A model generated the notes under the pieces. It did not search any database. It was not told where the DNA came from and saw only the letters and a list, made by a program, of their open reading frames with translations. Shown one piece after another: positions 55,386 to 64,000 of a stretch of DNA of 64,000 nt. Made by a program: the position numbers and the translations under genes. The stretch spans positions 1-64,000 of the forward strand of contig NZ_LYVP01000006.1 of NCBI RefSeq assembly GCF_001984065.1, written 5' to 3'. Position 1 is the first letter of the stretch. Every line of letters starts with the position of its first letter. This stretch comes from Pseudomonas sp. KK4 (GTDB taxonomy: Bacteria; Pseudomonadota; Gammaproteobacteria; Pseudomonadales; Pseudomonadaceae).

Positions 55386-57611
55386 TTAACGCACCGCCAA
55401 AATCGGACTGCCCAGCCGCTCCAGCAACGTCGCCTGGGCGCTGCGCGGGTTCTGGTTGCCGGTCGGTGTGTTGCGGATGTAACGGCCGTCCGACTGCAGA
55501 CTCCAGCTGTGGGTGTTGTCGGTCAAGTACAGTTCCAGCTCCTTCTTGACCCGCATGATCAGCTTCTTGCCCTCCACCGGGAAGCAAGTCTCGACACGCT
55601 TGTCGAGGTTGCGCTCCATCCAGTCGGCACTGGAGAGGAACATCTGCTCTTCGCCGCCGTTGAGGAAGTAGAAGACCCGGGTGTGCTCCAGGAAGCGGCC
55701 GATGATCGAGCGCACGTGGATGTTGTGGGACACCCCGGCGATGCCAGGTCGCAGGCAGCACATGCCGCGCACCACCAGGTCGATGCGCACGCCCGACTGG
55801 CTGGCCTTGTACAACGCGCGGATGATCTTCGGATCGGTCAGCGAGTTGAACTTGGCGATGATGTGTGCCGGCTTGCCATCCAGGGCGAACTGGGTCTCGC
55901 GAGCAATCATGTCGAGCATGCCCTTCTTCAGGGTGAACGGCGCATGCAACAGCTTCTTCATGCGCAGTGTCTTGCCCATGCCGATCAACTGGCTGAACAG
56001 TTTGCCGACGTCTTCGCACAGGGCATCGTCGGAGGTCAGCAGGCTGTAGTCGGTGTACAGACGGGCGTTGCCGGCGTGGTAGTTACCCGTGCCCAGGTGC
56101 GCGTAACGCACGATCTCACCGGCTTCGCGGCGCAGGATCAGCATCATCTTGGCGTGAGTCTTGAAGCCGACCACGCCGTAGATCACTACCGCGCCGGCCG
56201 CTTGCAGACGGCTGGCCAGCTGCAGGTTGGACTCTTCGTCGAACCGCGCACGCAATTCGATCACCGCCGTGACTTCCTTGCCGTTACGCGCCGCATCCAC
56301 CAGCGCGTCGACGATTTCCGAGTTGGCGCCCGAGCGGTACAGGGTCTGGCGCACCGCCAGCACATGCGGGTCCTTGGCAGCCTGGCGCAGCAGGTCGACC
56401 ACCGGGGTGAACGACTCGAACGGGTGCAGCAGCAGGATGTCCTGCTTGCTGATCACGCTGAAGATGTTCTCGCTGTTTTGCAGCAGTTTCGGAATTTGCG
56501 GGGTAAACGGCAGGTACTGCAGCTCGCGCTGGCTGTCGAGCCCGGTAATGCTGAACAGGCGCGTGAGGTTCACCGGACCGTTGACCTGATACAGCTCGGA
56601 CTCGCTCAGGTTGAACTGTTTGAGCAGGTAGTCGGACAGGTGTTTGGGGCAGGTATCGGCCACTTCCAGACGGACCGCGTCACCGTAGCGACGGGAGAAC
56701 AACTCACCGCGCAGGGCACGGGCCAAGTCTTCGACGTCTTCGGAATCCAGCGCCAGGTCGGCGTTTCGGGTCAGGCGGAACTGGTAGCAGCCCTTGACCT
56801 TCATGCCCTGGAAAAGGTCATCGGCGTGGGCGTGGATCATCGACGACAGGAACACGTAATTGTCGCCGGAGCCGCCGACCTCTTCCGGCACCTTGATGAT
56901 CCGCGGCAACAGGCGCGGCGCCGGGATGATCGCCAGACCGGAGTCGCGACCGAAGGCGTCGATGCCCTCGAGTTCGACGATGAAGTTCAGGCTCTTGTTG
57001 ACCAGCAGCGGGAACGGGTGCGTCGGGTCCAGACCGATCGGGGTGATGATCGGCGCGATTTCGTCGCGGAAATAGCGACGGACCCAGGTTTTCAGCTTGG
57101 TGGTCCAGTGACGGCGACGGATGAAGCGGACCTGATGTTTTTCCAGCTCCGGCAACAGGATGTCGTTGAGGATCGCGTACTGGCGGTCGACGTGACCGTG
57201 TACCAGCTCGCTGATGCGGGCCAGCGCCTGATGCGGTTGCAGGCCGTCGGCGCCCGCCTGTTCGCGGGCGAAGGTGATCTGCTTCTTGAGGCCGGCGACG
57301 CGAATCTCGAAGAATTCGTCCAGGTTGCTGGAGAAAATCAGCAGGAACTTCAGCCGCTCCAGCAGCGGATAGGACTCGTCCAGCGCCTGTTCCAGCACGC
57401 GGATATTGAATTGCAGTTGGGACAGCTCACGATGGATGTACAGGCTGCTGTCATCCAGGCCGGGAATGGCGATCGCTGCCGGCGCCGCCGCAGCGGGTTC
57501 GGTCACCGCCGCGGGCGGAGCAGGCTCCAGCTCCGGCGGGGTTTCGGCGATCTGCTCCACCACGGGTTGAGCGTCTTGTACGGCAACTTCAGTGAGTCCT
57601 TCGGTATTCAT
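55386..57611 (-). CDS. ppk: Polyphosphate kinase 1
   Basis: Makes polyphosphate from ATP. It is 741 residues. An Ala/Pro-rich N-terminal tail of about 50 residues precedes the PPK1 core. The autophosphorylated His lies in [16 protein letters not shown], and the second His and Arg region [20 protein letters not shown] is conserved. Convergent with ppx. Confidence 0.96.
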   Translation of the reverse strand: MNTEGLTEVAVQDAQPVVEQIAETPPELEPAPPAAVTEPAAAAPAAIAIPGLDDSSLYIHRELSQLQFNIRVLEQALDESYPLLERLKFLLIFSSNLDEFFEIRVAGLKKQITFAREQAGADGLQPHQALARISELVHGHVDRQYAILNDILLPELEKHQVRFIRRRHWTTKLKTWVRRYFRDEIAPIITPIGLDPTHPFPLLVNKSLNFIVELEGIDAFGRDSGLAIIPAPRLLPRIIKVPEEVGGSGDNYVFLSSMIHAHADDLFQGMKVKGCYQFRLTRNADLALDSEDVEDLARALRGELFSRRYGDAVRLEVADTCPKHLSDYLLKQFNLSESELYQVNGPVNLTRLFSITGLDSQRELQYLPFTPQIPKLLQNSENIFSVISKQDILLLHPFESFTPVVDLLRQAAKDPHVLAVRQTLYRSGANSEIVDALVDAARNGKEVTAVIELRARFDEESNLQLASRLQAAGAVVIYGVVGFKTHAKMMLILRREAGEIVRYAHLGTGNYHAGNARLYTDYSLLTSDDALCEDVGKLFSQLIGMGKTLRMKKLLHAPFTLKKGMLDMIARETQFALDGKPAHIIAKFNSLTDPKIIRALYKASQSGVRIDLVVRGMCCLRPGIAGVSHNIHVRSIIGRFLEHTRVFYFLNGGEEQMFLSSADWMERNLDKRVETCFPVEGKKLIMRVKKELELYLTDNTHSWSLQSDGRYIRNTPTGNQNPRSAQATLLERLGSPILAVR

Positions 57612-57629
57612 CGAATGTTCCTGGGAGGG

Positions 57630-58769
<1,140 letters not shown>

Positions 58770-58850
58770 TCACGTCGAGACACATTTGGACACTTTCCTG
58801 AATGTGTGCGAAGGGTTAGGCTGCGCGTTCATTTCGCCAGCACCCAGACA

Positions 58851-59483
58851 ATGCTCCAACAATTTCTGCATGACTTCGGCTACTTTGCCCTGTTCCTTGG
58901 CACATTCTTCGAAGGCGAAACCATCCTGGTGCTCGCAGGCTTCCTCGCGTTCCGTGGATACATGGACATCAACCTGGTGGTGGTCGTGGCGTTCTGCGGC
59001 AGTTATGCCGGCGATCAGCTGTGGTACTTCCTGGGCCGCAAGCATGGGCGCAAGTTGCTGGCACGCAAGCCCCGCTGGCAGTTGATGGGTGACCGGGCGC
59101 TGGAACACATTCGCAAGCATCCGGACATCTGGGTGCTGAGCTTCCGCTTCGTCTACGGCCTGCGCACGGTGATGCCGGTGGCGATCGGCCTGTCGGGCTA
59201 TCCACCGGGCCGTTACCTATTGCTCAACGGGATTGGCGCGGCGATCTGGGCCACGGCGCTGGCCGCGGCGGCCTATCACTTCGGTGCAGTCCTGGAAGGC
59301 ATGCTGGGCAGCATCAAGAAGTACGAGCTGTGGGTGCTGGGTGCGCTGCTGATCCTGGGCGTGGGCCTGTGGCTGCGTCGGCGCTTCAAGAATGCCCGCC
59401 TGGCCAAACAGGTCTATGCCGACGAGCAAGCCCTGAAGGCCAAGCGGGCCAGCATCGACGAGCCTAAGACGCCCACCGAGTGA
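58851..59483 (+). CDS. DedA-family inner-membrane protein
   Basis: 210 residues from the ATG at 58851; the upstream extension lies inside hemB antisense and is rejected. LFLGTFFEGETILVLAGFLA, then GDQLWYFLGRKHGRKLL and RFVYGLRTVMPVAIGLSGYP are the DedA (SNARE-associated) pattern. Several re-entrant and membrane helices. DedA proteins act as undecaprenyl-phosphate or lipid flippases. The 3' end overlaps the next gene by 20 bp on the opposite strand. Confidence 0.9.
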   Translation: MLQQFLHDFGYFALFLGTFFEGETILVLAGFLAFRGYMDINLVVVVAFCGSYAGDQLWYFLGRKHGRKLLARKPRWQLMGDRALEHIRKHPDIWVLSFRFVYGLRTVMPVAIGLSGYPPGRYLLLNGIGAAIWATALAAAAYHFGAVLEGMLGSIKKYELWVLGALLILGVGLWLRRRFKNARLAKQVYADEQALKAKRASIDEPKTPTE

Positions 59484-60699
59484 AACGGCTTGTGCAGCAG
59501 TAGAGCCCGATACCGCTGAGCAAGCTGTAGCTGAGCAGGCCGACCCAGCCCACCGCGCTGGCCGGCCACAGCCCTGCCACCGGCGCCAGCCAGACCAGCG
59601 GCACATTCGATGCCAGCCGCAACAACTCCAGCTTCAACGCCCACGGGCGATTCTCCAGGGCCACGCCCAGCACGAACAAGCCCAGCGCCACTGCACCCCA
59701 GCCGAGCACCAGTGCCGCGGTCGTCAACTGCGGTTCGAAGTTCATCAGGTAGCTGCCCAGCGCGATGTACACGCAAAATTGCAGCAGGACGTACACCTGC
59801 TGACGCCCATCCAACGGCACCTCGAATTTGCGGAACTGGCTCAGGTCCGGCTTGTTGAGCGGGTACTTCGCCGCCACATCCGCCGGGCGCCAACCGGTGC
59901 GCATGAACCAGATCCGCAGCTTGTCCCAGGTGCTTTGGGCACGTCGCGCATCCGCCCACAACTGCGCGTAGAACTGCACATTCGCCCAGATCGGGTTCCA
60001 GCTCGCCAGCGGCGTGGTCACGCCGAAAATCACCGGCTCGTTGTCGTCTTCTTCCTGGAAGGAGCCGAATAGACGGTCCCAAATAATGAACACCCCGCCA
60101 TAGTTGCGATCCATGTAGAGAGCGTTCTGTGCATGGTGGGCCCGATGATTGGAAGGCGTGACAAAGAACCACTCGTACCAGCCGAGCTTGGGAATGTGCC
60201 GGGTGTGCACCCAGAACTGGTACAGCAGGTTCAGCGCAGCCACGCTGACAAACACCGGCAGCGGCACGCCGACGACGGCCATGGGCAGGTAGAAGATCCA
60301 GCTCAACACAAACCCGGTACTGGTCTGGCGCAAGGCCGTGGAGAGGTTGTAGTCCTCACTCTGGTGATGCACCGAATGGGCGGCCCAGAGGATGTTGCGT
60401 TCGTGGCCCATGCGGTGCAGCCAGTAGTAGCAAAAATCATAAAAGACAAAGGCGAAAACCCAGACCCAGACGCTGTCCGCCGAAAGCTCCAACAGCGCCA
60501 GGTGCTTGAGGGCAAAGGCATAGGTCAGCAGCCCTACACCCTTGGTCAGCAGGCCGGTGGTGGTCGAGAGCACGCCGGTGCTGATGCTGTTGATCGCATC
60601 CGCCACCCGATAATGGCTGACCCCGCGCCAGCGGTCGGCCAACAGTTCGATGGCGATCAGCACAAAGAAAAACGGCACCGCATACAAAATGAAGTCCAT
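59464..60699 (-). CDS. Sterol desaturase/fatty acid hydroxylase-family membrane enzyme
   Basis: 411 residues. The di-iron His boxes HRMGH, HSVHHQSEDYN and NHRAHH, plus surrounding YDFCYYWLHR, mark the fatty acid hydroxylase superfamily. About six to eight membrane helices, including a hydrophobic C-terminal domain after residue 300. Bacterial substrates vary (lipids, hydroxylated products) and cannot be assigned here. Monocistronic. Confidence 0.88.
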   Translation of the reverse strand: MDFILYAVPFFFVLIAIELLADRWRGVSHYRVADAINSISTGVLSTTTGLLTKGVGLLTYAFALKHLALLELSADSVWVWVFAFVFYDFCYYWLHRMGHERNILWAAHSVHHQSEDYNLSTALRQTSTGFVLSWIFYLPMAVVGVPLPVFVSVAALNLLYQFWVHTRHIPKLGWYEWFFVTPSNHRAHHAQNALYMDRNYGGVFIIWDRLFGSFQEEDDNEPVIFGVTTPLASWNPIWANVQFYAQLWADARRAQSTWDKLRIWFMRTGWRPADVAAKYPLNKPDLSQFRKFEVPLDGRQQVYVLLQFCVYIALGSYLMNFEPQLTTAALVLGWGAVALGLFVLGVALENRPWALKLELLRLASNVPLVWLAPVAGLWPASAVGWVGLLSYSLLSGIGLYCCTSRFTRWAS

Positions 60700-60814
60700 G
60701 ACGCGTCCTGATCGGAATTTTGAGGACAGATGCTAGGTGTAGCCGCGAATTAACCCTATGGCAACGAGTGACAAATTAGTGGACATTTAACGCCATGAAT
60801 CTGGAGAAAAGCCC

Positions 60815-61483
60815 ATGAGCAAAAAAGTTGCAGTGATCCTTTCCGGTTGTGGCGTATACGACGGCGCCGAGATCTACGAGAGCGTGATAACCCTGCTGCG
60901 CCTGGACCAGCGTGGCGCGCAGGTGCAGTGCTTCGCGCCGAACATTGCGCAGCTACATGTGATCAATCACCTGACCGGCGAAGAAATGCCCGAGTCGCGC
61001 AATGTACTGGTGGAGTCGGCGCGCATTGCCCGGGGCGAGGTCAAGGACCTGCGCGAAGCAGACGTCGAGGATTTCGATGCGCTGATCATTCCCGGCGGTT
61101 TCGGCTCGGCCAAGAACCTGTCCAACTTCGCCGTTGAAGGCACCGCTTGCAGCGTGCAACCGGAGGTCCTGGCCTTGACCGAAGCCTTCGCCGAAGCCGG
61201 CAAACCCGTGGGGCTGATCTGCATTTCGCCGGCCCTGGCGGCGAAGATCTATGGCCCGGGCGTGACCTGCACCATCGGCAACGACGCCGAAACCTCAGCG
61301 GCCTTGAACAAGATGGGCGCCACCCACAAAGAGTGTGCGGTGAGCGAGATCGTCGAAGACAAGGCGCGCAAACTGGTGAGCACCCCGGCCTACATGTTGG
61401 CCCAGAGCATCAGCGAGGCGGCGTCGGGCATCAACAAACTGGTCGACCGCGTGCTCGAGTTGACGCACGAAAACGACGCCTGA
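60815..61483 (+). CDS. elbB: ElbB, DJ-1/PfpI-superfamily protein (glyoxalase III-like)
   Basis: 222 residues. KVAVILSGCGVYDGAEIYES and DALIIPGGFGSAKNLSNFA are the ElbB pattern, and ICISPALAAKIYGPG carries the nucleophile Cys. E. coli ElbB was reported to have glyoxalase activity on glyoxal. Diverges from the desaturase gene. Confidence 0.93.
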   Translation: MSKKVAVILSGCGVYDGAEIYESVITLLRLDQRGAQVQCFAPNIAQLHVINHLTGEEMPESRNVLVESARIARGEVKDLREADVEDFDALIIPGGFGSAKNLSNFAVEGTACSVQPEVLALTEAFAEAGKPVGLICISPALAAKIYGPGVTCTIGNDAETSAALNKMGATHKECAVSEIVEDKARKLVSTPAYMLAQSISEAASGINKLVDRVLELTHENDA

Positions 61484-61506
61484 CGCCCTTGGGCGACTGA
61501 TTACCC

Positions 61507-61640
61507 GTGGCGAGGGCGCTTGCTCCCGTTCGACTGCGCAGCAGTCGCAAGACTCGTCGCCACATTTCTCGGTAAACCACCAACAGGTAGGGGTTTGGGG
61601 TTGCTTTGCAACCCAGCGGGAGCAAGCTCCCTCGCCACAG
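61507..61640. repeat. REP pair, family C
   Basis: Inverted units about 90 bp apart between the convergent elbB and UPF0178 genes. Confidence 0.85.
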
Positions 61641-61648
61641 GTACGTTG

Positions 61649-62107
61649 TCAGGCAGGTTTGCGGATCAGTCGGGTCAGGATCCGGTCCAGCGCATTGGCA
61701 AACGCCTGCTTCTCGCGCTCGCCAAACGGCGCCGGGCCACCACTGATCTGCCCTTGCTCGCGCAAGTCGGTGAACAGGTTGCGCACCGCCAGTCGGTCGC
61801 CCATGTTCTGCGCGTCGAACTCCTTGCCCCGCGGGTCCAGCGCCGCCACGCCCTTCTTCACCAGACGGTCCGCCAGCGGCACGTCGCTGCAGATCACCAG
61901 CTCACCCGGCACCGCGTGCTCGACCAGGTAATCGTCCGCCGCGTCCGGACCGCTGGGCACCACGATCAGCTTCACCAGAGTCAGCGCCGGCTTGCTCTGC
62001 GGCTGACCGGCGACCATGCCCACTTCAAACTGGCGCTTGAGGGCGAACTTCACCACCAGGTCCTTGGCCGCCCGCGGGCAGGCGTCGGCATCGATCCATA
62101 CGCGCAT
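61649..62107 (-). CDS. UPF0178 (YaiI-like) PIN-fold protein
   Basis: 152 residues from the ATG at 62107 (GGAGG ten bases upstream); the 11-codon extension is rejected. WIDADACPRAAKDLV at the start, VICSDVPLADRLVKKGVAAL and DLREQGQISGGPAPFG are the UPF0178 pattern, a PIN-like fold with Asp residues that could bind metal. Function not known. Confidence 0.9.
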   Translation of the reverse strand: MRVWIDADACPRAAKDLVVKFALKRQFEVGMVAGQPQSKPALTLVKLIVVPSGPDAADDYLVEHAVPGELVICSDVPLADRLVKKGVAALDPRGKEFDAQNMGDRLAVRNLFTDLREQGQISGGPAPFGEREKQAFANALDRILTRLIRKPA

Positions 62108-62128
62108 CGTTTTTTCCTCCGTTAAAAG

Positions 62129-62198
62129 CATCGCGGGCAAGCCTCGCGCCTACAGGTTAACGCTAAACCTGTCAGGCGCGAGGCTTGCCCGCGAAAGG
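62129..62198. repeat. REP pair, family D
   Basis: Inverted units (GCGGGCAAGCCTCGCGCCTA) between the FTR1 and UPF0178 genes. The left unit starts 22 bp upstream of the UPF0178 start. Confidence 0.88.
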
Positions 62199-62216
62199 TG
62201 AGCGCAGCGAATGCCG

Positions 62217-64000
62217 TTAAGCCGTCACCCGCCGCTTCTCCGCCACCCAGCTGCGGCCATACAGCACGACAATCGCAACGATCGCCACCGCCTGGGCAGT
62301 CAGCGAATAGGCATCGGCATGAATCCCCAGCCATTCGAAGTCGAAGAACGCCACCGGTCGCGTGCCGAAGATCCCCGCCTCCTGCAGCGCCTTCACGCCA
62401 TGGCCGGCGAACACCACCGACAACGCGCAGAGCAGACCGGCGTTGATGCTGAAGAACAGCGTCAGCGGCAACTTCGCCGAGCCGCGCAGGATCACCCAGG
62501 CCAGCCCCACCAACAGCACCAGCGCCGTCGCACCGCCGGCCAGCACCGCGTCGTGGCCAGCAGGACCTGCCTGCAACCACAGGGTTTCGTAGAACAGAAT
62601 CACTTCGAACAGCTCGCGGTACACCGAGAAGAACGCCAGAACCGCAAAACCAAAGCGCCCGCCGCCGCCCACCAGGCTGCTCTTGATGTAATCCTGCCAG
62701 GCGGCGGCATGGCGACGGTCGTGCATCCACACACCGAGCCACAGCACCATGACACTGGCGAACAACGCTGTCGCGCCTTCCAGCAACTCACGCTGCGAAC
62801 CACTGACGTCGATGGCATAGGCTGCCACCGCCCAGGTCCCCAGACCGGCGAGCAGCGCCAGGCCCCAGCCGATGTTGACGCTGCGCACCGCCGATTGCTG
62901 GCCGGTGTTGCGCAGGAACGCCAGGATCGCCGCCAGCACCAGAATCGCTTCCAGGCCTTCACGCAGCAAAATCAACAGGCCGGAGATGTAGCTCAGCGAC
63001 CAGCTCAAGCCATCGCTGCCCAGCAGGCCAGCCGAGGTTTTCAATTTAACCTTGGCCGCGTCCAGGCGCTGCTCGACCTGCTCCACCGGCAAACCATCCT
63101 GCAGCGACTGACGGTACGCCATCAGCGACTTTTCCGTGTCCTTGCGCACGTTGGCGTCGACGTTGTCCAGGGAGCTTTCGACCAGTTCGAAACCTTCCAG
63201 GTACGCCGCTACCGACAGGTCATAGGCCTGATCGTGGTCGCCGGCACGGTAGGCCGCGACGCTCTTGTCCAGCGTGGCGGCGGTATAGTCGAGCAACTGC
63301 GCCGGGCCACGCTTGACCTGCGGCGGTTGCGCCCGTTGTGCGCGGAAGGTCGCGGCAGCCTGCGGACCGTCGGCGGCCTGCACTTCGGCGGGTGTCTGAC
63401 GGGCCAGGTCGGCAATGTTGTAGACCTTGTCGCCGCTGGCGGCCGCCGGGTCGGCGCTGAAGGTGGCGATGTAGGTGGCCAGGTCCCAGCGCTGACGGTC
63501 GTCCAGTTGATCGGCGAAAGCTGGCATGTCTGTGCCTTCGACCCCCAGGCCAACCGTGTTGTAGATCGCGTAGAGGCTCAGGTGATCCAGGCGTGCGTGA
63601 TCGCGCAGATTGGCCGGTGGTGGCGTCAGGCCGACACCGGCCGGGCCATCCCCGGCACCGCTATCGCCGTGGCACACCGAACAGTGCTGCGCGTACAGCG
63701 GCGCCCCACGGGTCGGGTCGGGGGTGATGATCGGCGCCTGGCTGACTTCATAGGCCACGGCCAGTTTCGCCCCCAGTTGCCGCGCTTGACGGGCCACTTG
63801 CGCACCGCTTTGACGGTCGGCTATCGCGCTGCGCAGCGCACTGACTCCCTGCTCCAGCCCAGTCTTTTCAGGCTTGGCCGGCATCGCACTGACCAAGCCT
63901 TGCAGCGCCTGGACGAATTCCAGCTGCTCGCGGTACTCAGCATCATTGACGACCGCACCGTCCTGCACCGCGTGCGGGTAGTCCGCGCCGATGTAGTCGA
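62217..64000 (-). CDS. Cytochrome c-FTR1 iron permease fusion, partial (5' end off the window)
   Basis: The frame runs past the right edge, so about 594 residues are visible and the N-terminus is missing. The visible N-terminal part has a cytochrome c domain (HCSVCHGDSGAGDGP, one CXXCH; a possible distal Met in GTDMPAFADQL). The C-terminal part is an FTR1 permease with LLREGLEAILV and YRELFEVILFYE, the two REXXE iron motifs, and about seven membrane helices. It would oxidise or accept iron and move it into the cell. The stop lies at 62217. Confidence 0.9.
   Translation of the reverse strand, partial: DYIGADYPHAVQDGAVVNDAEYREQLEFVQALQGLVSAMPAKPEKTGLEQGVSALRSAIADRQSGAQVARQARQLGAKLAVAYEVSQAPIITPDPTRGAPLYAQHCSVCHGDSGAGDGPAGVGLTPPPANLRDHARLDHLSLYAIYNTVGLGVEGTDMPAFADQLDDRQRWDLATYIATFSADPAAASGDKVYNIADLARQTPAEVQAADGPQAAATFRAQRAQPPQVKRGPAQLLDYTAATLDKSVAAYRAGDHDQAYDLSVAAYLEGFELVESSLDNVDANVRKDTEKSLMAYRQSLQDGLPVEQVEQRLDAAKVKLKTSAGLLGSDGLSWSLSYISGLLILLREGLEAILVLAAILAFLRNTGQQSAVRSVNIGWGLALLAGLGTWAVAAYAIDVSGSQRELLEGATALFASVMVLWLGVWMHDRRHAAAWQDYIKSSLVGGGGRFGFAVLAFFSVYRELFEVILFYETLWLQAGPAGHDAVLAGGATALVLLVGLAWVILRGSAKLPLTLFFSINAGLLCALSVVFAGHGVKALQEAGIFGTRPVAFFDFEWLGIHADAYSLTAQAVAIVAIVVLYGRSWVAEKRRVTA

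Overview
The window is a GC-rich, gene-dense chromosomal segment that looks like a fluorescent-group Pseudomonas. Supporting signs are the gene order zapA - 6S RNA - ygfA, glpT - ubiD - rho - trxA and ppx - ppk - hemB, the spu and ssu/lsfA gene sets, OprD-type porins, and about twenty copies of the paired REP palindromes typical of this group. No rRNA, tRNA, CRISPR array, insertion sequence, integrase or phage gene was seen.

Layout. (1) 0.1-6.3 kb: polyamine catabolism and uptake. spuB-spuC-spuD are on the minus strand, with a decayed spuA in front of them, and a second glutamylpolyamine synthetase (spuI) diverges from them. (2) 6.4-17.8 kb: a sulfur-scavenging island. It holds a TetR regulator, ssuEADCBF for alkanesulfonate uptake and desulfonation, the 1-Cys peroxiredoxin lsfA, two tandem OprD-type porins and a lone taurine-binding protein (tauA). 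An AT-rich motif recurs in several promoter regions here. (3) 17.9-30.3 kb: argA, argE, a CYTH-CHAD protein, an Lrp-type regulator, an isolated GspE-type ATPase, a DUF2388 protein and the glycine cleavage genes gcvT-gcvH-gcvP. (4) 30.4-38.3 kb: a two-gene ferric iron ABC transporter, then pepP-ubiH-(hot-dog protein)-ubiI with the YgfB homologue upstream. (5) 38.5-44.8 kb: a ZapB-like coiled coil with zapA, 6S RNA, ygfA, a 51-residue membrane peptide, an EVE protein, a FliL-domain protein, a quinone oxidoreductase, glpT and a ChaC-type enzyme. (6) 45.1-49.5 kb: ubiD coupled to an iron-sulfur flavin reductase, rho, trxA. (7) 49.6-53.5 kb: a FadR-type regulator divergent from a four-gene polar amino acid ABC transporter. 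(8) 53.7-64 kb: ppx and ppk (convergent), hemB, a DedA protein, a sterol-desaturase-like enzyme, elbB, a UPF0178 protein and the 3' part of a cytochrome c-FTR1 iron permease that runs off the right edge.

Most genes are conserved housekeeping genes. The more unusual points are: lsfA, whose only start that fits its Shine-Dalgarno and family length is ATA; the spuA remnant exactly where spuA should be; tauA without tauBCD, ending at a REP pair; the shared motif in the sulfur island; palindromes in an AT-rich island before the ChaC gene; and a 97-bp tandem duplication of a REP pair with part of a terminator. I found no clear new multi-gene system. The isolated GspE-type ATPase and the sulfur-island regulation are the best leads.
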